Source of the DNA: Microbacterium sp. Clip185
GTDB lineage: Bacteria > Actinomycetota > Actinomycetes > Actinomycetales > Microbacteriaceae
Direction of reading: 5' to 3'
Length of the DNA: 64,000 nucleotides
Assembly (NCBI RefSeq): GCF_028743715.1
Contig: NZ_CP117996.1
Coordinates: forward strand, 2,046,001 to 2,110,000
A model generated the notes under the pieces. The model saw nothing but the letters and a program-made list of their open reading frames with translations, searched no databases and was not told the origin of the DNA. Numbering within the stretch: position 1 is the stretch's first letter; every line of letters starts with the position of its first letter. Below are positions 43,596 through 52,466 of this stretch, in pieces. A program made the translations under genes and the position numbers.

Positions 43596-43601
43596 GTGTG
43601 A

Positions 43602-43607
43602 AGACTA
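43602..43607 (-). promoter_or_regulatory. -10 hexamer for the lipoprotein at 43029-43595
   Basis: Minus-strand TAGTCT ends 6 nt before the ATG at 43595. Confidence 0.5.
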
Positions 43608-43746
43608 TGCGGCGCACGAGGAGGAGACCGGCACTCACCGTCCGGCTCGCCCCGCCCGCCCGGAGCTCGATCAGGGCATCGTCAGGCGGGACGCAGACAA
43701 GACGAAGTGTCGCCGCAGCAGAGCTTTGGCGTCGAGAGTCTGCTGG

Positions 43747-44328
43747 TTATCGGGACCGGTCCGCTCGGGCGAAAACATGGAGTGCAATGTCCTCCCAGTC
43801 AACCGCGTCGGCAACGGTGGGAGCCACGTCGCCCTCCAGACTCAGCGCTGAAGCGAGTGCTGAGTTGCAGAGATCCAGCCACCGAGCATCGCTCACTTCC
43901 CCGTCACCGTCGAAGGCAGGGGCGCCTCTGTCACGCCAGACCCCCACCACGGCATTCACAGACAGAGACCGCGTCAGCGCTCCGGACGCCCATCGCCCGT
44001 ACGCGAACATGTTGTTGTACGACGCAGACGTGAGCAACTGAACGTCGGGCCACTCTTCGAACCTCAGGTAGCGGCGGTGCAGGATTGCCGGGTCGTAGAG
44101 GTGAGCGTCCTTTGTCGCGATGAGGACACCGTCACCGAACACTCCAATCGCGTGCATGCCTCGCGGCTGCCAGCATGCGTCGAGAAGCCGCTGAGTCCCG
44201 ACCTGCTCATATGCTGTCCGCGGATAGAGTCGCCGAATGACCGCGTGGGCCTCTTCGGCGCTGCCGGGCTTCCTGAGGTCGAGATGACCCTCCGTCGTGT
44301 AGACGATGAACGCGAAGCTCAAACCCAT
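43747..44328 (-). CDS. DUF6928-like protein
   Basis: A 193-residue protein. The start (MGLSFAFIVYTTEGHLD) and the segment YNNMFAYGRWASGALTRSLSV resemble the actinobacterial DUF6928 family as I remember it. Function unknown. TAGGGT lies 6 nt upstream of the ATG. Base composition here looks slightly lower in GC than the neighbouring housekeeping genes. Confidence 0.75.
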   Translation of the reverse strand: MGLSFAFIVYTTEGHLDLRKPGSAEEAHAVIRRLYPRTAYEQVGTQRLLDACWQPRGMHAIGVFGDGVLIATKDAHLYDPAILHRRYLRFEEWPDVQLLTSASYNNMFAYGRWASGALTRSLSVNAVVGVWRDRGAPAFDGDGEVSDARWLDLCNSALASALSLEGDVAPTVADAVDWEDIALHVFARADRSR

Positions 44329-44334
44329 CGCCGC

Positions 44335-44340
44335 ACCCTA
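44335..44340 (-). promoter_or_regulatory. -10 hexamer for the DUF6928-like gene
   Basis: Minus-strand TAGGGT ends 6 nt before the ATG at 44328. Confidence 0.5.
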
Positions 44341-44380
44341 CCGCGGCAGAATCAATCAGTGTCGGACTGTCCCACATCGC

Positions 44381-44386
44381 TACCCT
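44381..44386 (+). promoter_or_regulatory. -10 hexamer for the gene at 44393
   Basis: TACCCT ends 6 nt before the ATG at 44393. Confidence 0.5.
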
Positions 44387-44392
44387 GAGGTT

Positions 44393-44749
44393 ATGGATGT
44401 GAGCTGCGACGTCTGCGAGACCGCGCTCGTGCACAACGATGGAACGCCTCCCCACGACATCGCCATCCAGCGCACGAGCGAAGAGCTGCAGCGGCGTGTA
44501 AACGAGGGCAGGATGCGATTCATCCACGGTGATGTGCCGCTCGGCGACATGCTCGCGCTCGCGATGTCGGACCTGAAGTTCACGATCATCAGCTACCTGG
44601 AGTGCCTGGCGTGCGGGCGAACCTGGTTCTGGGGGCTCTGCATCCGCGGAGCACCGATCTACCGTCCCGTCGATGCGGACGCGCCGTTGCGGGAGCGGTG
44701 GGAAGAGGTGCCGCCCCGCGAACGGTGGGCACGCGACGCCGCATCCTGA
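44393..44749 (+). CDS. Hypothetical protein with two Cys-x2-Cys pairs
   Basis: A 118-residue protein. Cys pairs CDVC (residues about 5-8) and CLAC (about 71-74) could form one zinc-ribbon-like site. The middle (TSEELQRRVNEGRMRFIHGDV) is helical. No family is recognised. Divergent from the DUF6928-like gene, with back-to-back leaderless promoters in a 64-bp gap. Confidence 0.75.
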   Translation: MDVSCDVCETALVHNDGTPPHDIAIQRTSEELQRRVNEGRMRFIHGDVPLGDMLALAMSDLKFTIISYLECLACGRTWFWGLCIRGAPIYRPVDADAPLRERWEEVPPRERWARDAAS

Positions 44750-44750
44750 G

Positions 44751-45629
44751 CTAGACGGCAGGCTTCATCCGTTCGACCGGGAGCCACAGCTCACAGGTCG
44801 CCGTGCGGAAGTCGTCGCTCCGTTCGAGCACCGCGACGATCGACGGGCCCGAGCGCAGCTGCCACGGGTTCGAGGGGAACCACTCGGTCGCGGATGCGGC
44901 GTACGCCTCCTGCAGGACCTGCGGATACGGGCCAGAGGTTCGGAACACGACCCAGGTTCCCGCATCCGCCTCGATCACATCGAGATCGGCCGGAGCATCC
45001 GCATCGGCGGCGAGCGCGACACCGTGCAGATAGGTCAGCTCGCTCCCCTCCGAGTAGTCGGGGTCGACGTCCGCGCTCACCTGCAGGAGACCGGCGGGCT
45101 CGGCGCTGCTGAGCGACGTGAGACGCGCGTGCTCCTCGACGGGCAGCGACGCGATGTGCGCCTGGATGTGCGGATTGACGCCTTCGTGGATCAGCGGCAC
45201 GCGTGCGGCGTGGCCGGCGAGGCGGAAGGCGGGGCGTTCGATGAGTCGGGCGTCCATGGCGGAGCTCCCTTCGACGGTCAGGCGGAACCTGAGGATGGAT
45301 TGCGGACGAAGGGGCCCACCGTCGCGACGCACGTCGCCGTGGCTCACGCCGTGCACCGCGCGGAACGCTCTGCCGAAAGCTTCGACGGACCCGTAGCGGA
45401 AGCGCACGGCGATCGTGAGCAGATCGTCGCCGTCGATCACGTCGGCGGCTGCCACAGTCATCCGTCGGCGTCGCACGTACTCCGACACGGGCATGCCCGC
45501 GAGCGTCGAGAACATCCGACGCAGGTGGTAGCCCGTGACTCCCGCGGATGCGGCGAGCGAATCGACGTCGATCTCGTCGCCCAGTCGGCGTTCGATCTCG
45601 TCGACCAGGCGATTGAGCACTTCGATCAT
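44751..45629 (-). CDS. AraC-family regulator with GyrI-like effector domain
   Basis: A 292-residue regulator. The N-terminal AraC helix-turn-helix pair (residues about 10-105) contains SLAASAGVTGYHLRRMFSTLAGMPVSEYVRRRRM and RFRYGSVEAFGRAFRAVHGVSH. The C-terminal 160 residues match the GyrI-like effector-binding fold, ending in LWLPVER. It probably binds a small ligand. Ribosome site GAAGGGAG lies upstream. Target gene unknown. Confidence 0.92.
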   Translation of the reverse strand: MIEVLNRLVDEIERRLGDEIDVDSLAASAGVTGYHLRRMFSTLAGMPVSEYVRRRRMTVAAADVIDGDDLLTIAVRFRYGSVEAFGRAFRAVHGVSHGDVRRDGGPLRPQSILRFRLTVEGSSAMDARLIERPAFRLAGHAARVPLIHEGVNPHIQAHIASLPVEEHARLTSLSSAEPAGLLQVSADVDPDYSEGSELTYLHGVALAADADAPADLDVIEADAGTWVVFRTSGPYPQVLQEAYAASATEWFPSNPWQLRSGPSIVAVLERSDDFRTATCELWLPVERMKPAV

Positions 45630-45760
45630 CGCGGCTCCCTTCGCGATCCACTCTCGTCGGGCGTGGGCCCGCGCGCCCGATCGTTCCGGACCGATTCTGT
45701 CGCCTGGATCTGTGTGGTCGTTGCCCCGGATATTGAGCGAGCCGAAGGCGAGACGAAACG

Positions 45761-46303
45761 CTACGCGGAGGTGGACCCGCGGAGCGCATCCACGATGACC
45801 TGCGGATCGACGTCGATGCTGCCGACGGCGATCGAGCGCTTACGCCGCTTGCCCGCATCCTGCCGAGTGAACTCGATGCGCGCCGCGTGCAGGCCGGACG
45901 CGGGGATGAGAGTGGCACTCGTTCCCTCCCGGGGCCATTCCTCGGCGCGGATGCGGGGGGCCAGCACGGAAGGACGCACGACGGCCGGGAAGAGCACGGC
46001 CCAGGGAGTGATCGTCACTGCGATCTTCGGCAGGCGTGGCCATCGACGAAGCTGCCGCACACCCAGCGCGCCGATCGCGACGGGAATCGAAACGAGCAGG
46101 ATGGAGCCGAGGATGAACGGCAGCGGGTTTCCCTCCACGGCGGTCGATGCGGCAATGAGCGGAACCAGCGTGATCAGGCCCCACAGGATGCCCAGAGCCA
46201 CCATCGCCGCACCCTGCTTGCGCACGAGCCGGCGCAGCGTCTGTTCGACGGCCACTCGGCCAGCCTCGTCGTAGCGCACCACCAGCGTCGCGTCGGGTGT
46301 CAT
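45761..46303 (-). CDS. Hypothetical membrane protein
   Basis: A 180-residue protein. Two hydrophobic helices lie at about residues 30-52 and 63-85, and the C-terminal half is soluble with strands (KIAVTITPWAVLF, HAARIEFTRQD). Function unknown. Confidence 0.75.
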   Translation of the reverse strand: MTPDATLVVRYDEAGRVAVEQTLRRLVRKQGAAMVALGILWGLITLVPLIAASTAVEGNPLPFILGSILLVSIPVAIGALGVRQLRRWPRLPKIAVTITPWAVLFPAVVRPSVLAPRIRAEEWPREGTSATLIPASGLHAARIEFTRQDAGKRRKRSIAVGSIDVDPQVIVDALRGSTSA

Positions 46304-46383
46304 CGCCGATCAGCCCCGTCGTCTACGGAGGGGCGATTCCGGAGCTTCTCGAAGGCGAACAAGCGGAACTTCACCGGGCTGGG

Positions 46384-47541
46384 TCACGGAAGAGCGTCTC
46401 CGTCGGACAATTCGACTGGACTCGCCTGACCTTGCCCGGACAGGTCCGACTTCAGCTTCCCTCGGAGACGGTCATAGCGCCATTCCAGTTGACGAGCACG
46501 TGCAGATATGGACCCGCAGTCTCTCGTAAGAACGACATACATCTCACCAAAGTAGGCAAGCAGGTCGTCATCCAACCTCCGCACCCTCGTCACGGGAGCA
46601 GTCCTATCCATGAGGCCTTCGACCTGAACGCTATCGATAGCAGATAGGGCTTGGTTAAGAGCACCGACGTTCAGCAATCCGCATGCCGTCAGCAACTCCA
46701 TTCCGAAATCCAGGCCCCGCGGACTCGGGGCGCGATCTCTGGGATACCGCTCACGCAGGAGATCGTCGAGTTCCTTGTGCGAGAGTGTCGGATCGGTGGA
46801 ATCTGCGGGCAGCGAGTCCACCGAGCGACGATTCTCAGGCTTGACCTCTCCCTCGTTGGACGGGCGAGCAAGGATCCGATCAATGGCCACGAAGGTCTCG
46901 TCTAGTGCCCGTCTCGCGTCGGCCGCCGCGCCAAACAGCTGATCGATCGTGCCCCTGTCCTGTTCCCCGATCGCTCGGTAAGGCGCCCCCTTGTATCGCC
47001 GGGCATGCTCGAACTCCGCCCAGGCGTGCCCCGCGACAGTGCGCACTTGGATCTCGAGGCCGCCGAACTCATCGAAGTACTGCTCCAACTTGCCGCCCGC
47101 CGTAAGCCATTCCCCAGAGAGGTCCTCGTTCTCGTGCGAAACGACCAGATGCTGGCAGTCATAACCCCGCAGGTGCGTAGGTTTGACGTCTCCTGGATTC
47201 TTGTCTTCCCCGGGAAGCACATGGAACCTTTGCCGCAACAGGTCACACGTACGATCACGGTCGGTGACCGAGTACGTGATCACGCGCAGCGCGACGATGT
47301 CGGTCATCGCAGTTCTCGGGTCGGCGTAACCCTTCGCTTCCTGCTTACGGCGAAAGGATGTGATCGACTTCGCTCGGGCAGTTACATCGTGGGGAGTGAT
47401 GCCCGACTCCTCAAGAAGCCTCAATACGTATGCCTGCATCTCCACGGCAGCAGCGGGAAGCCAGTCCCATGCGGAAAAGTCAATGGACTCGGCCGCGCTG
47501 CCCTCCCGGTTCTCCTGACCGCCACTAGCCTCGCTCCCCAT
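46384..47541 (-). CDS. RelA/SpoT-domain (GTP pyrophosphokinase-like) protein, probable foreign gene
   Basis: A 385-residue protein. Residues about 55-190 are a (p)ppGpp-synthetase-type nucleotidyltransferase domain: RAKSITSFRRKQ, then Asp81 (MTDIVALRVI), GYDCQHL (Tyr127, His131) and EIQVRT...HAWAEFEHARRYKG (Glu163, His172, Glu176). All synthetase landmarks are kept, and no hydrolase (HD) domain is present. The C-terminal 180 residues are of unknown type. The DNA is visibly more A+T-rich than both flanks. It may make or transfer alarmone, or be a toxic SAS-type effector. Start ATG 47541 has TATCGT 7 nt upstream; a GTG at 47547 is an alternative. Confidence 0.88.
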   Translation of the reverse strand: MGSEASGGQENREGSAAESIDFSAWDWLPAAAVEMQAYVLRLLEESGITPHDVTARAKSITSFRRKQEAKGYADPRTAMTDIVALRVITYSVTDRDRTCDLLRQRFHVLPGEDKNPGDVKPTHLRGYDCQHLVVSHENEDLSGEWLTAGGKLEQYFDEFGGLEIQVRTVAGHAWAEFEHARRYKGAPYRAIGEQDRGTIDQLFGAAADARRALDETFVAIDRILARPSNEGEVKPENRRSVDSLPADSTDPTLSHKELDDLLRERYPRDRAPSPRGLDFGMELLTACGLLNVGALNQALSAIDSVQVEGLMDRTAPVTRVRRLDDDLLAYFGEMYVVLTRDCGSISARARQLEWRYDRLRGKLKSDLSGQGQASPVELSDGDALP

Positions 47542-47548
47542 GCGCACG

Positions 47549-47554
47549 ACGATA
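47549..47554 (-). promoter_or_regulatory. -10 hexamer for the RelA/SpoT-domain gene
   Basis: Minus-strand TATCGT ends 7 nt before the ATG at 47541. Confidence 0.5.
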
Positions 47555-47615
47555 GCCGGAGGTATACGAATCGCGCACGAGTCAGCCAGCGCGCCTTCCG
47601 TCCCGAACGGCTCGC

Positions 47616-48689
47616 TCAGTTGTTGAAGCGGAACTCCACGACGTCGCCGTCCTGCATGACGTAGTCCTTGCCCTCGAGGCGAGCCTTGCCCTTCGCGCGG
47701 GCCTCGACGACCGAGCCCGTCGCGACGAGATCGTCGAACGAGATGACCTCGGCCTTGATGAAGCCCTTCTCGAAGTCGGTGTGGATGACGCCGGCAGCCT
47801 GCGGGGCCTTCCAGCCCTTGCCGATCGTCCAGGCGCGCGCTTCCTTCGGACCCGCGGTGAGGTAGGTCTGCAGGCCGAGCGTGTCGAAGCCGATTCGCGC
47901 GAGCTGGTCGAGGCCGGATTCGTCCTGACCAGTCGAGGCGAGAAGCTCAGCGGCCTCCTCGGGGTCGAGGTCGATCAGCTCCGACTCGATCTTCGCGTCG
48001 AGGAACACCGCCTGCGCGGGCGCGACCAGCGCGGCGAGCTCGGCCTTGCGGTCCGCATCCGTGAGCACGTCCTCATCCACGTTGAAGACGAAGATGAACG
48101 GCTTCGCGGTCAGCAGGCCGAGCTCCTTGATGGGAGCCAGGTCGATTCCGGATGCCGACAGCAGCTGTCCGCGCTCGAGCGCGTCCTTCGCGGCCTGCGC
48201 CGTCTCGAGCACGACCGGCTCCAGCTTCTTGCCGCGCACTTCCTTCTCGTATCGCGTGATCGCGCGCTCGAGGGTGTCGAGGTCGGCGAGCTGCAGCTCG
48301 GCGTTGATGGTTTCCATGTCGTTCTTCGGGTCGACGTTGCCGTCGACGTGCACGACGTCGGAGTCGGCGAATCCGCGCACGACCTGCGCGATCGCGTCTG
48401 CCTCGCGGATGTTGGCGAGGAACTTGTTGCCGAGCCCCTCCCCCTCGCTCGCGCCGCGCACGATGCCCGCGATGTCGACGAACGACACGGCGGCCGGCAG
48501 GATGCGCTCGCTGCCGAAGATCTCGGCGAGCTTGTCGAGGCGCGCATCGGGCAGGTTGACGACACCCACGTTCGGCTCGATCGTCGCGAACGGGTAGTTC
48601 GCCGCGAGCACCTGATTCTTCGTCAGGGCGTTGAACAGGGTGGACTTGCCGACATTCGGCAGCCCGACGATTCCGATGGTAAGAGCCAC
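47616..48689 (-). CDS. ychF: Ribosome-binding ATPase YchF
   Basis: A 357-residue Obg-related P-loop protein. P-loop GLPNVGKSTLFNAL (residues about 8-21), switch II DIAGIVRGASEGEGLGNKFL, and the Asn-x-Asp nucleotide motif NVDED, then a C-terminal TGS domain ending in VMQDGDVVEFRFNN. It prefers ATP and acts in translation or stress response. Start: GTG 48689 gives the canonical ALTIGIVGLPN start and family length; an ATG at 48695 is possible. TAGACT lies 8 nt before the GTG. Confidence 0.96.
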   Translation of the reverse strand: MALTIGIVGLPNVGKSTLFNALTKNQVLAANYPFATIEPNVGVVNLPDARLDKLAEIFGSERILPAAVSFVDIAGIVRGASEGEGLGNKFLANIREADAIAQVVRGFADSDVVHVDGNVDPKNDMETINAELQLADLDTLERAITRYEKEVRGKKLEPVVLETAQAAKDALERGQLLSASGIDLAPIKELGLLTAKPFIFVFNVDEDVLTDADRKAELAALVAPAQAVFLDAKIESELIDLDPEEAAELLASTGQDESGLDQLARIGFDTLGLQTYLTAGPKEARAWTIGKGWKAPQAAGVIHTDFEKGFIKAEVISFDDLVATGSVVEARAKGKARLEGKDYVMQDGDVVEFRFNN

Positions 48690-48697
48690 GGGCATCA

Positions 48698-48703
48698 AGT
48701 CTA
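48698..48703 (-). promoter_or_regulatory. -10 hexamer for ychF
   Basis: Minus-strand TAGACT ends 8 nt before the GTG at 48689 but only 2 nt before the ATG at 48695, which argues for the GTG. Confidence 0.45.
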
Positions 48704-48800
48704 GGCGCCCCACGGCTCGGCGCCCGCCGGAGTCTGCCGGGGTGGCCCGCCCGGTCCGCCTCAGTGCGCACCGCACGAGCCAGCCCGCCGCATCCGCCGC

Positions 48801-48865
48801 TCGGAGAAACGCACGAATTTCGGAGAATGCGGCGCAAAACCTCCGAGGGAACGCCGAATCTCCGA
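48801..48865. repeat. TCGGAGA words in alternating orientation
   Basis: TCGGAGA at 48801-48807 and 48820-48826, and the inverse CTCCGA at 48841-48846 and TCTCCGA at 48859-48865. Unusually A+T-rich for the genome. It occupies most of the 295-bp gap between ychF and the exonuclease gene. No gene is seen there. Confidence 0.65.
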
Positions 48866-48984
48866 CATCCGTACGCCCGAGCAGTCACCGCCCGGCACCC
48901 CAGCCCGACCACCACGCGCCCCCGGATGCCCCCACCCCGGCGCGCCTCACCGCGCACCGCACGCATCCGGGTGAGGGTGAGGGC

Positions 48985-49572
48985 GTGTCACTGGATTTCA
49001 CCGCGATCGACTTCGAGACGGCGAACTCCTCCAGCGCTTCGGCGTGCGCGGTGGGTCTGGCCCGCGTCCGCGATGGGCGCATCGTCGCGACCGCCGGTTG
49101 GCTGATCCGCCCACCCGAGGGTCACGACCGCTTCTTCGAGCTGAACATCGGCATCCACGGCATCCGCCCGGAGCACGTCGTCGACGCGAAGGGCTGGAGC
49201 GAGCAGCTCGATGACATCGCCGCCTTCGCCGGTGCGGATGTGCTCGTGGCGCACAACGCCGGATTCGACATGGCCGTGCTGCGGCGCGCGTGCGCCGCGA
49301 CCGGCGACATCTGCCCGCCCTACCGCTACGCCTGCAGTCTGCAGCTCGCGCGCCGCACTTACGACCTGCCGAGCTACCGGCTGCCGATCGTGGCGGCCGA
49401 GGCGGGCTTCGCCGAGTTCCGTCACCATGACGCGACAGCGGATGCGGCTGCCTCCGCCGCCATCATGATCGATGCCGCACGGCGCTGGAACGCGCCCGAC
49501 ATCGATGCCCTCGCTGATGCCTCCCGCATCCGTATCTGCGAGATCGACACGGCGGTCGCCGCAGCCGCCTGA
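48985..49572 (+). CDS. DEDDh 3'-5' exonuclease (DnaQ-like)
   Basis: A 195-residue exonuclease. Motif I is FTAIDFETAN (Asp, Glu), motif II is LVAHNAGFDMAVLRR (Asp), and motif III is HHDATADAAASA (His, Asp). These are the catalytic DEDDh residues. The C terminus after residue 160 is helical with no BRCT. It could be a proofreading or DNA-repair nuclease. The GTG start is preceded by GAGGGTGAGGG. Confidence 0.9.
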   Translation: MSLDFTAIDFETANSSSASACAVGLARVRDGRIVATAGWLIRPPEGHDRFFELNIGIHGIRPEHVVDAKGWSEQLDDIAAFAGADVLVAHNAGFDMAVLRRACAATGDICPPYRYACSLQLARRTYDLPSYRLPIVAAEAGFAEFRHHDATADAAASAAIMIDAARRWNAPDIDALADASRIRICEIDTAVAAAA

Positions 49573-49607
49573 CCGGCGATGTCCGGAGCCGGGGGCATGC
49601 TGTGCAC

Positions 49608-50900
49608 ATGGACCCCGTGATCCTCCTCGTCGCCGCGCTGTGCCTCGCCGCCGGCATCGCCCTCGGCTGGTTCGCCGCGCACTCGCGCGCCTCCGGGCAG
49701 CAGGGCGCGCTGTCTGCCCGAGCCGCCGCCGCGGAGTCCGCCGCCGCGGCCGCGCGTGCCGAGCTCGAACGACAGGGCGGACTGTACCGGGAGTTCGTGG
49801 AGCGCCAGCGCGCCGAGCAGCGAGAGCGCGACGACCGCGATCGTCGCGAGAACGCGGTGGTGGCGGCCCTCGCGCCGGTGCGCGACACCCTCGCCCAGGT
49901 GCGGATCAAGGTCGACGACCTCGAGCGGGAGCGCCACGCCCAGTACGGAGCTCTGGCCGAACAACTCCGCCGCGCGCAGGAGACCGACGACCTGCTGCGC
50001 GACACGACGGCATCGCTCTCCTCCGCCCTGCGCTCGACGAGCACCCGCGGCGTGTGGGGCGAGGTGCAACTGCGGCGTGTCGTCGAGGCTGCGGGCCTCA
50101 CGCGCCACGTCGACTTCGACGTGCAGTCCTCGATCAGCTCGGATGCGGGCTCGGGCCGCCCCGACATGATCGTGCGGCTCCCCGGCGGCAAGGCGATCGC
50201 CGTCGACGCCAAGGTGCCGCTCGACGCGTTCATCGAGTCGCAGGCGATCCCCGACACCGCGCAGGGAGAGGATGCGGTGCGCCGCCGCGCGCTCCGCGAC
50301 AAGCATGTGAAGGCGCTGCGCGCCCACATCGACGCGCTCGCGAAGAAGCAGTACTGGGCAGGGATCGATTCCAGCCCTGAGTTCGTCATCTGCTTCGTGC
50401 CGAACGAGGCGCTCCTGGCGACCGCCCTCGACGAAGACCCCGCGCTGCTCGACTATGCGTTCCGCCAGCGTGTCGCGCTCGCCTCCCCCGTGAATCTCTG
50501 GGCGGTGCTGCGTACGGTCGCTTACACGTGGACGCAGGAGGCCGTCTCCGACGACGCCCGCGAGCTGTTCACGCTCGGCACGCAGCTCTACGAGCGGCTC
50601 GGTGGGCTCACCAAGCACATCGACGACCTGCGGCGCGGCATCGAACGCACGGTCGACGGCTACAACCGGTTCGTCGGTTCGCTCGAGAGCCGCGTCCTGG
50701 TGACCGCACGACGCTTTCCCGGTATCGACGAGACCAAGCTGGATGCGGTCGCCGCACCCGCCGCGCTCGAGTCCACGCCGCGCCGGCTCAGCGCCCCGGA
50801 GTTCACCGCCGCGCTCGACGAGGTGCGACGGGCCGCATCCGATTCTGCGGTTGAGACCGCATCCGCCGACGAGGCGCAGCTGCCGACATCCCCCTCCTGA
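49608..50900 (+). CDS. rmuC: DNA recombination protein RmuC
   Basis: A 430-residue protein. An N-terminal membrane helix (residues about 3-22), a coiled coil (about 40-140), then the RmuC nuclease-like domain with RGVWGEVQLRRVVEAAGL, DMIVRLPGGKAIAVDAKVPLDAF and FVICFVPNEALL. In E. coli it limits rearrangement at inverted repeats. A CATGCT near-consensus hexamer lies 6 nt before the ATG. Confidence 0.94.
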   Translation: MDPVILLVAALCLAAGIALGWFAAHSRASGQQGALSARAAAAESAAAAARAELERQGGLYREFVERQRAEQRERDDRDRRENAVVAALAPVRDTLAQVRIKVDDLERERHAQYGALAEQLRRAQETDDLLRDTTASLSSALRSTSTRGVWGEVQLRRVVEAAGLTRHVDFDVQSSISSDAGSGRPDMIVRLPGGKAIAVDAKVPLDAFIESQAIPDTAQGEDAVRRRALRDKHVKALRAHIDALAKKQYWAGIDSSPEFVICFVPNEALLATALDEDPALLDYAFRQRVALASPVNLWAVLRTVAYTWTQEAVSDDARELFTLGTQLYERLGGLTKHIDDLRRGIERTVDGYNRFVGSLESRVLVTARRFPGIDETKLDAVAAPAALESTPRRLSAPEFTAALDEVRRAASDSAVETASADEAQLPTSPS

Positions 50901-50963
50901 CACGGGTGTTCGCCCGTCGCGGATACGCCTGCGCGGACGCGCATTCCCGACGACGATGAGGCT

Positions 50964-51935
50964 ATGAAGCTTCTCGTTCTCGGCGGCACGGCGTGGCTCG
51001 GGCGCACGACGGCCGCATCCGCGATCGCCGCCGGCCATGACGTGACCTGCGCCGCCCGAGGCACGGACGTTCCGCACGGGGCGCAGCACGTTCGCGTCGA
51101 CCGCGACATCGCCGACGGCCTCGCGTCCTTGATCGACACCCGGTGGGATGCGGTGATCGACGTCTCGCGTCAGCCGGGGCAGGTGCGGCGCGCCACACGC
51201 GGGCTGCGCACCGACCGGTTCGTCTTCGTCTCGACCTGCAACGTCTACGCGAGCCAGGCGGAGATCGGCGCCGACGAGTCGGCGACACTGCTCGACCCTC
51301 TCGACGCCGACGTCATGACCGACCCCGAGGACTACGGGCGCGCCAAGGTCGCCTGCGAGGATGCGGTGCGCGAGGCGTTCGGTGCCGATCGCTCGGTCAT
51401 CGTGCGCCCCGGCCTCATCGGCGGCCCCGGCGACCCGACGGGACGCAGCACCTACTGGCCACGCCGCTTCGCCGCGCCGTCGAACCCAGACGACGTCGTG
51501 CTCGCGCCGGACGCACCCGGCTTGCCGACCGCGCTCATCGACGTGCGCGACCTCGCCGCGTGGCTCGTGCGACTCGCGGAGGGCGCGGGATCGGGCGCCT
51601 TCAATGCCCAGGGCGAGCCGCATCCGTTCCCTGCGCACCTCGATGCGGCGAGGGCCGCAGCCGGAAAGCGCAGCGAAACGGCGACCGCAGCAGAAGACTG
51701 GCTCGCGGCGCAGGGCGTCAACGAGTGGTCAGGGCCGCGGTCGCTACCGCTCTGGCTGCGTGACCAGACCTGGTACGGGATGAACGCGCGGTCGACGCAG
51801 CGGGCGGTGGCGGCCGGGCTCGAGCGTCGTCCCCTGGAATCGACCCTCGCCGATGTGCTCAGCGGGGCGGTGGTATCGGGAGCAGGACTCACCGACGACG
51901 AAGAACGCGAGCTGCTCGCGCAGCTGACGGCGTAG
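50964..51935 (+). CDS. NAD-dependent epimerase/dehydratase-like protein
   Basis: A 323-residue extended SDR. Cofactor loop LVLGGTAWLGRTTA (residues about 3-17), then FVFVSTCNVYA and VIVRPGLIGGPGD typical of the family. The Tyr-x3-Lys catalytic pair is seen as YGRAK (about 122). Substrate unknown. The stop is 1 bp from the convergent small membrane protein gene. Confidence 0.88.
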   Translation: MKLLVLGGTAWLGRTTAASAIAAGHDVTCAARGTDVPHGAQHVRVDRDIADGLASLIDTRWDAVIDVSRQPGQVRRATRGLRTDRFVFVSTCNVYASQAEIGADESATLLDPLDADVMTDPEDYGRAKVACEDAVREAFGADRSVIVRPGLIGGPGDPTGRSTYWPRRFAAPSNPDDVVLAPDAPGLPTALIDVRDLAAWLVRLAEGAGSGAFNAQGEPHPFPAHLDAARAAAGKRSETATAAEDWLAAQGVNEWSGPRSLPLWLRDQTWYGMNARSTQRAVAAGLERRPLESTLADVLSGAVVSGAGLTDDEERELLAQLTA

Positions 51936-51936
51936 G

Positions 51937-52161
51937 TCAGGCGCCGCCGGGAACGAAGCTCAGCAGCAGGAGCACGACGGCGGAGACGCCGACGAACGCG
52001 CCGATCGCCCACCACGGGCTCGGCTGGTGACCTTCTTCGCGGCGGACGCGGAAGAGGACATCGGGGCGGCGCGCGGGGTCGGGGTTGTTGACAGCCACGG
52101 CGTCGGCGACGACGGCGAGCGCTCCGGTGTGCGGATGCGCGTTCTCCTGGGTTGCGGACAT
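51937..52161 (-). CDS. Small tail-anchored membrane protein
   Basis: A 74-residue protein, hydrophilic except for one C-terminal helix (residues about 52-71, WWAIGAFVGVSAVVLLLLSF). Function unknown. Convergent with the epimerase-like gene. Confidence 0.72.
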   Translation of the reverse strand: MSATQENAHPHTGALAVVADAVAVNNPDPARRPDVLFRVRREEGHQPSPWWAIGAFVGVSAVVLLLLSFVPGGA

Positions 52162-52296
52162 CGTTCGTCCCTTCGTCTCGGTGCAGAGATCGACATCGAC
52201 GGTGATACGACGTCGTTCATTCTGCCACCTGCATCCGCGAGCGCACCGGAGGCTTGCGCTCCTTGCCGCATCCGGCTCCACGCCCCTCCGTCGCAG

Positions 52297-52416
52297 CATG
52301 TCCCACTTGCTGCACTATTCAGGCCCCAAACCTGCGGGAAGTGGGACATGCACTGCGGGAAGTGGGACATGACCGATCGGCGCAGCGAAGGCACTGGATC
52401 GGCGCAGCGAAGGCAC
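52297..52416. repeat. AAGTGGGACATG repeats and a 22-bp tandem repeat
   Basis: CATGTCCCACTT at 52297-52308 is the inverse of AAGTGGGACATG at 52339-52350 and 52360-52371, which belong to a 19-bp direct repeat CTGCGGGAAGTGGGACATG. Next, GATCGGCGCAGCGAAGGCAC occurs at 52375-52394 and 52397-52416, a 22-bp period. The 305-bp gap between 52161 and 52467 holds these and no gene. Confidence 0.8.
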
Positions 52417-52466
52417 CGGTCCGGGACCAGTCCGGCGCGGCAGCGCCGCGGCTCAGCGCTCCGGCG

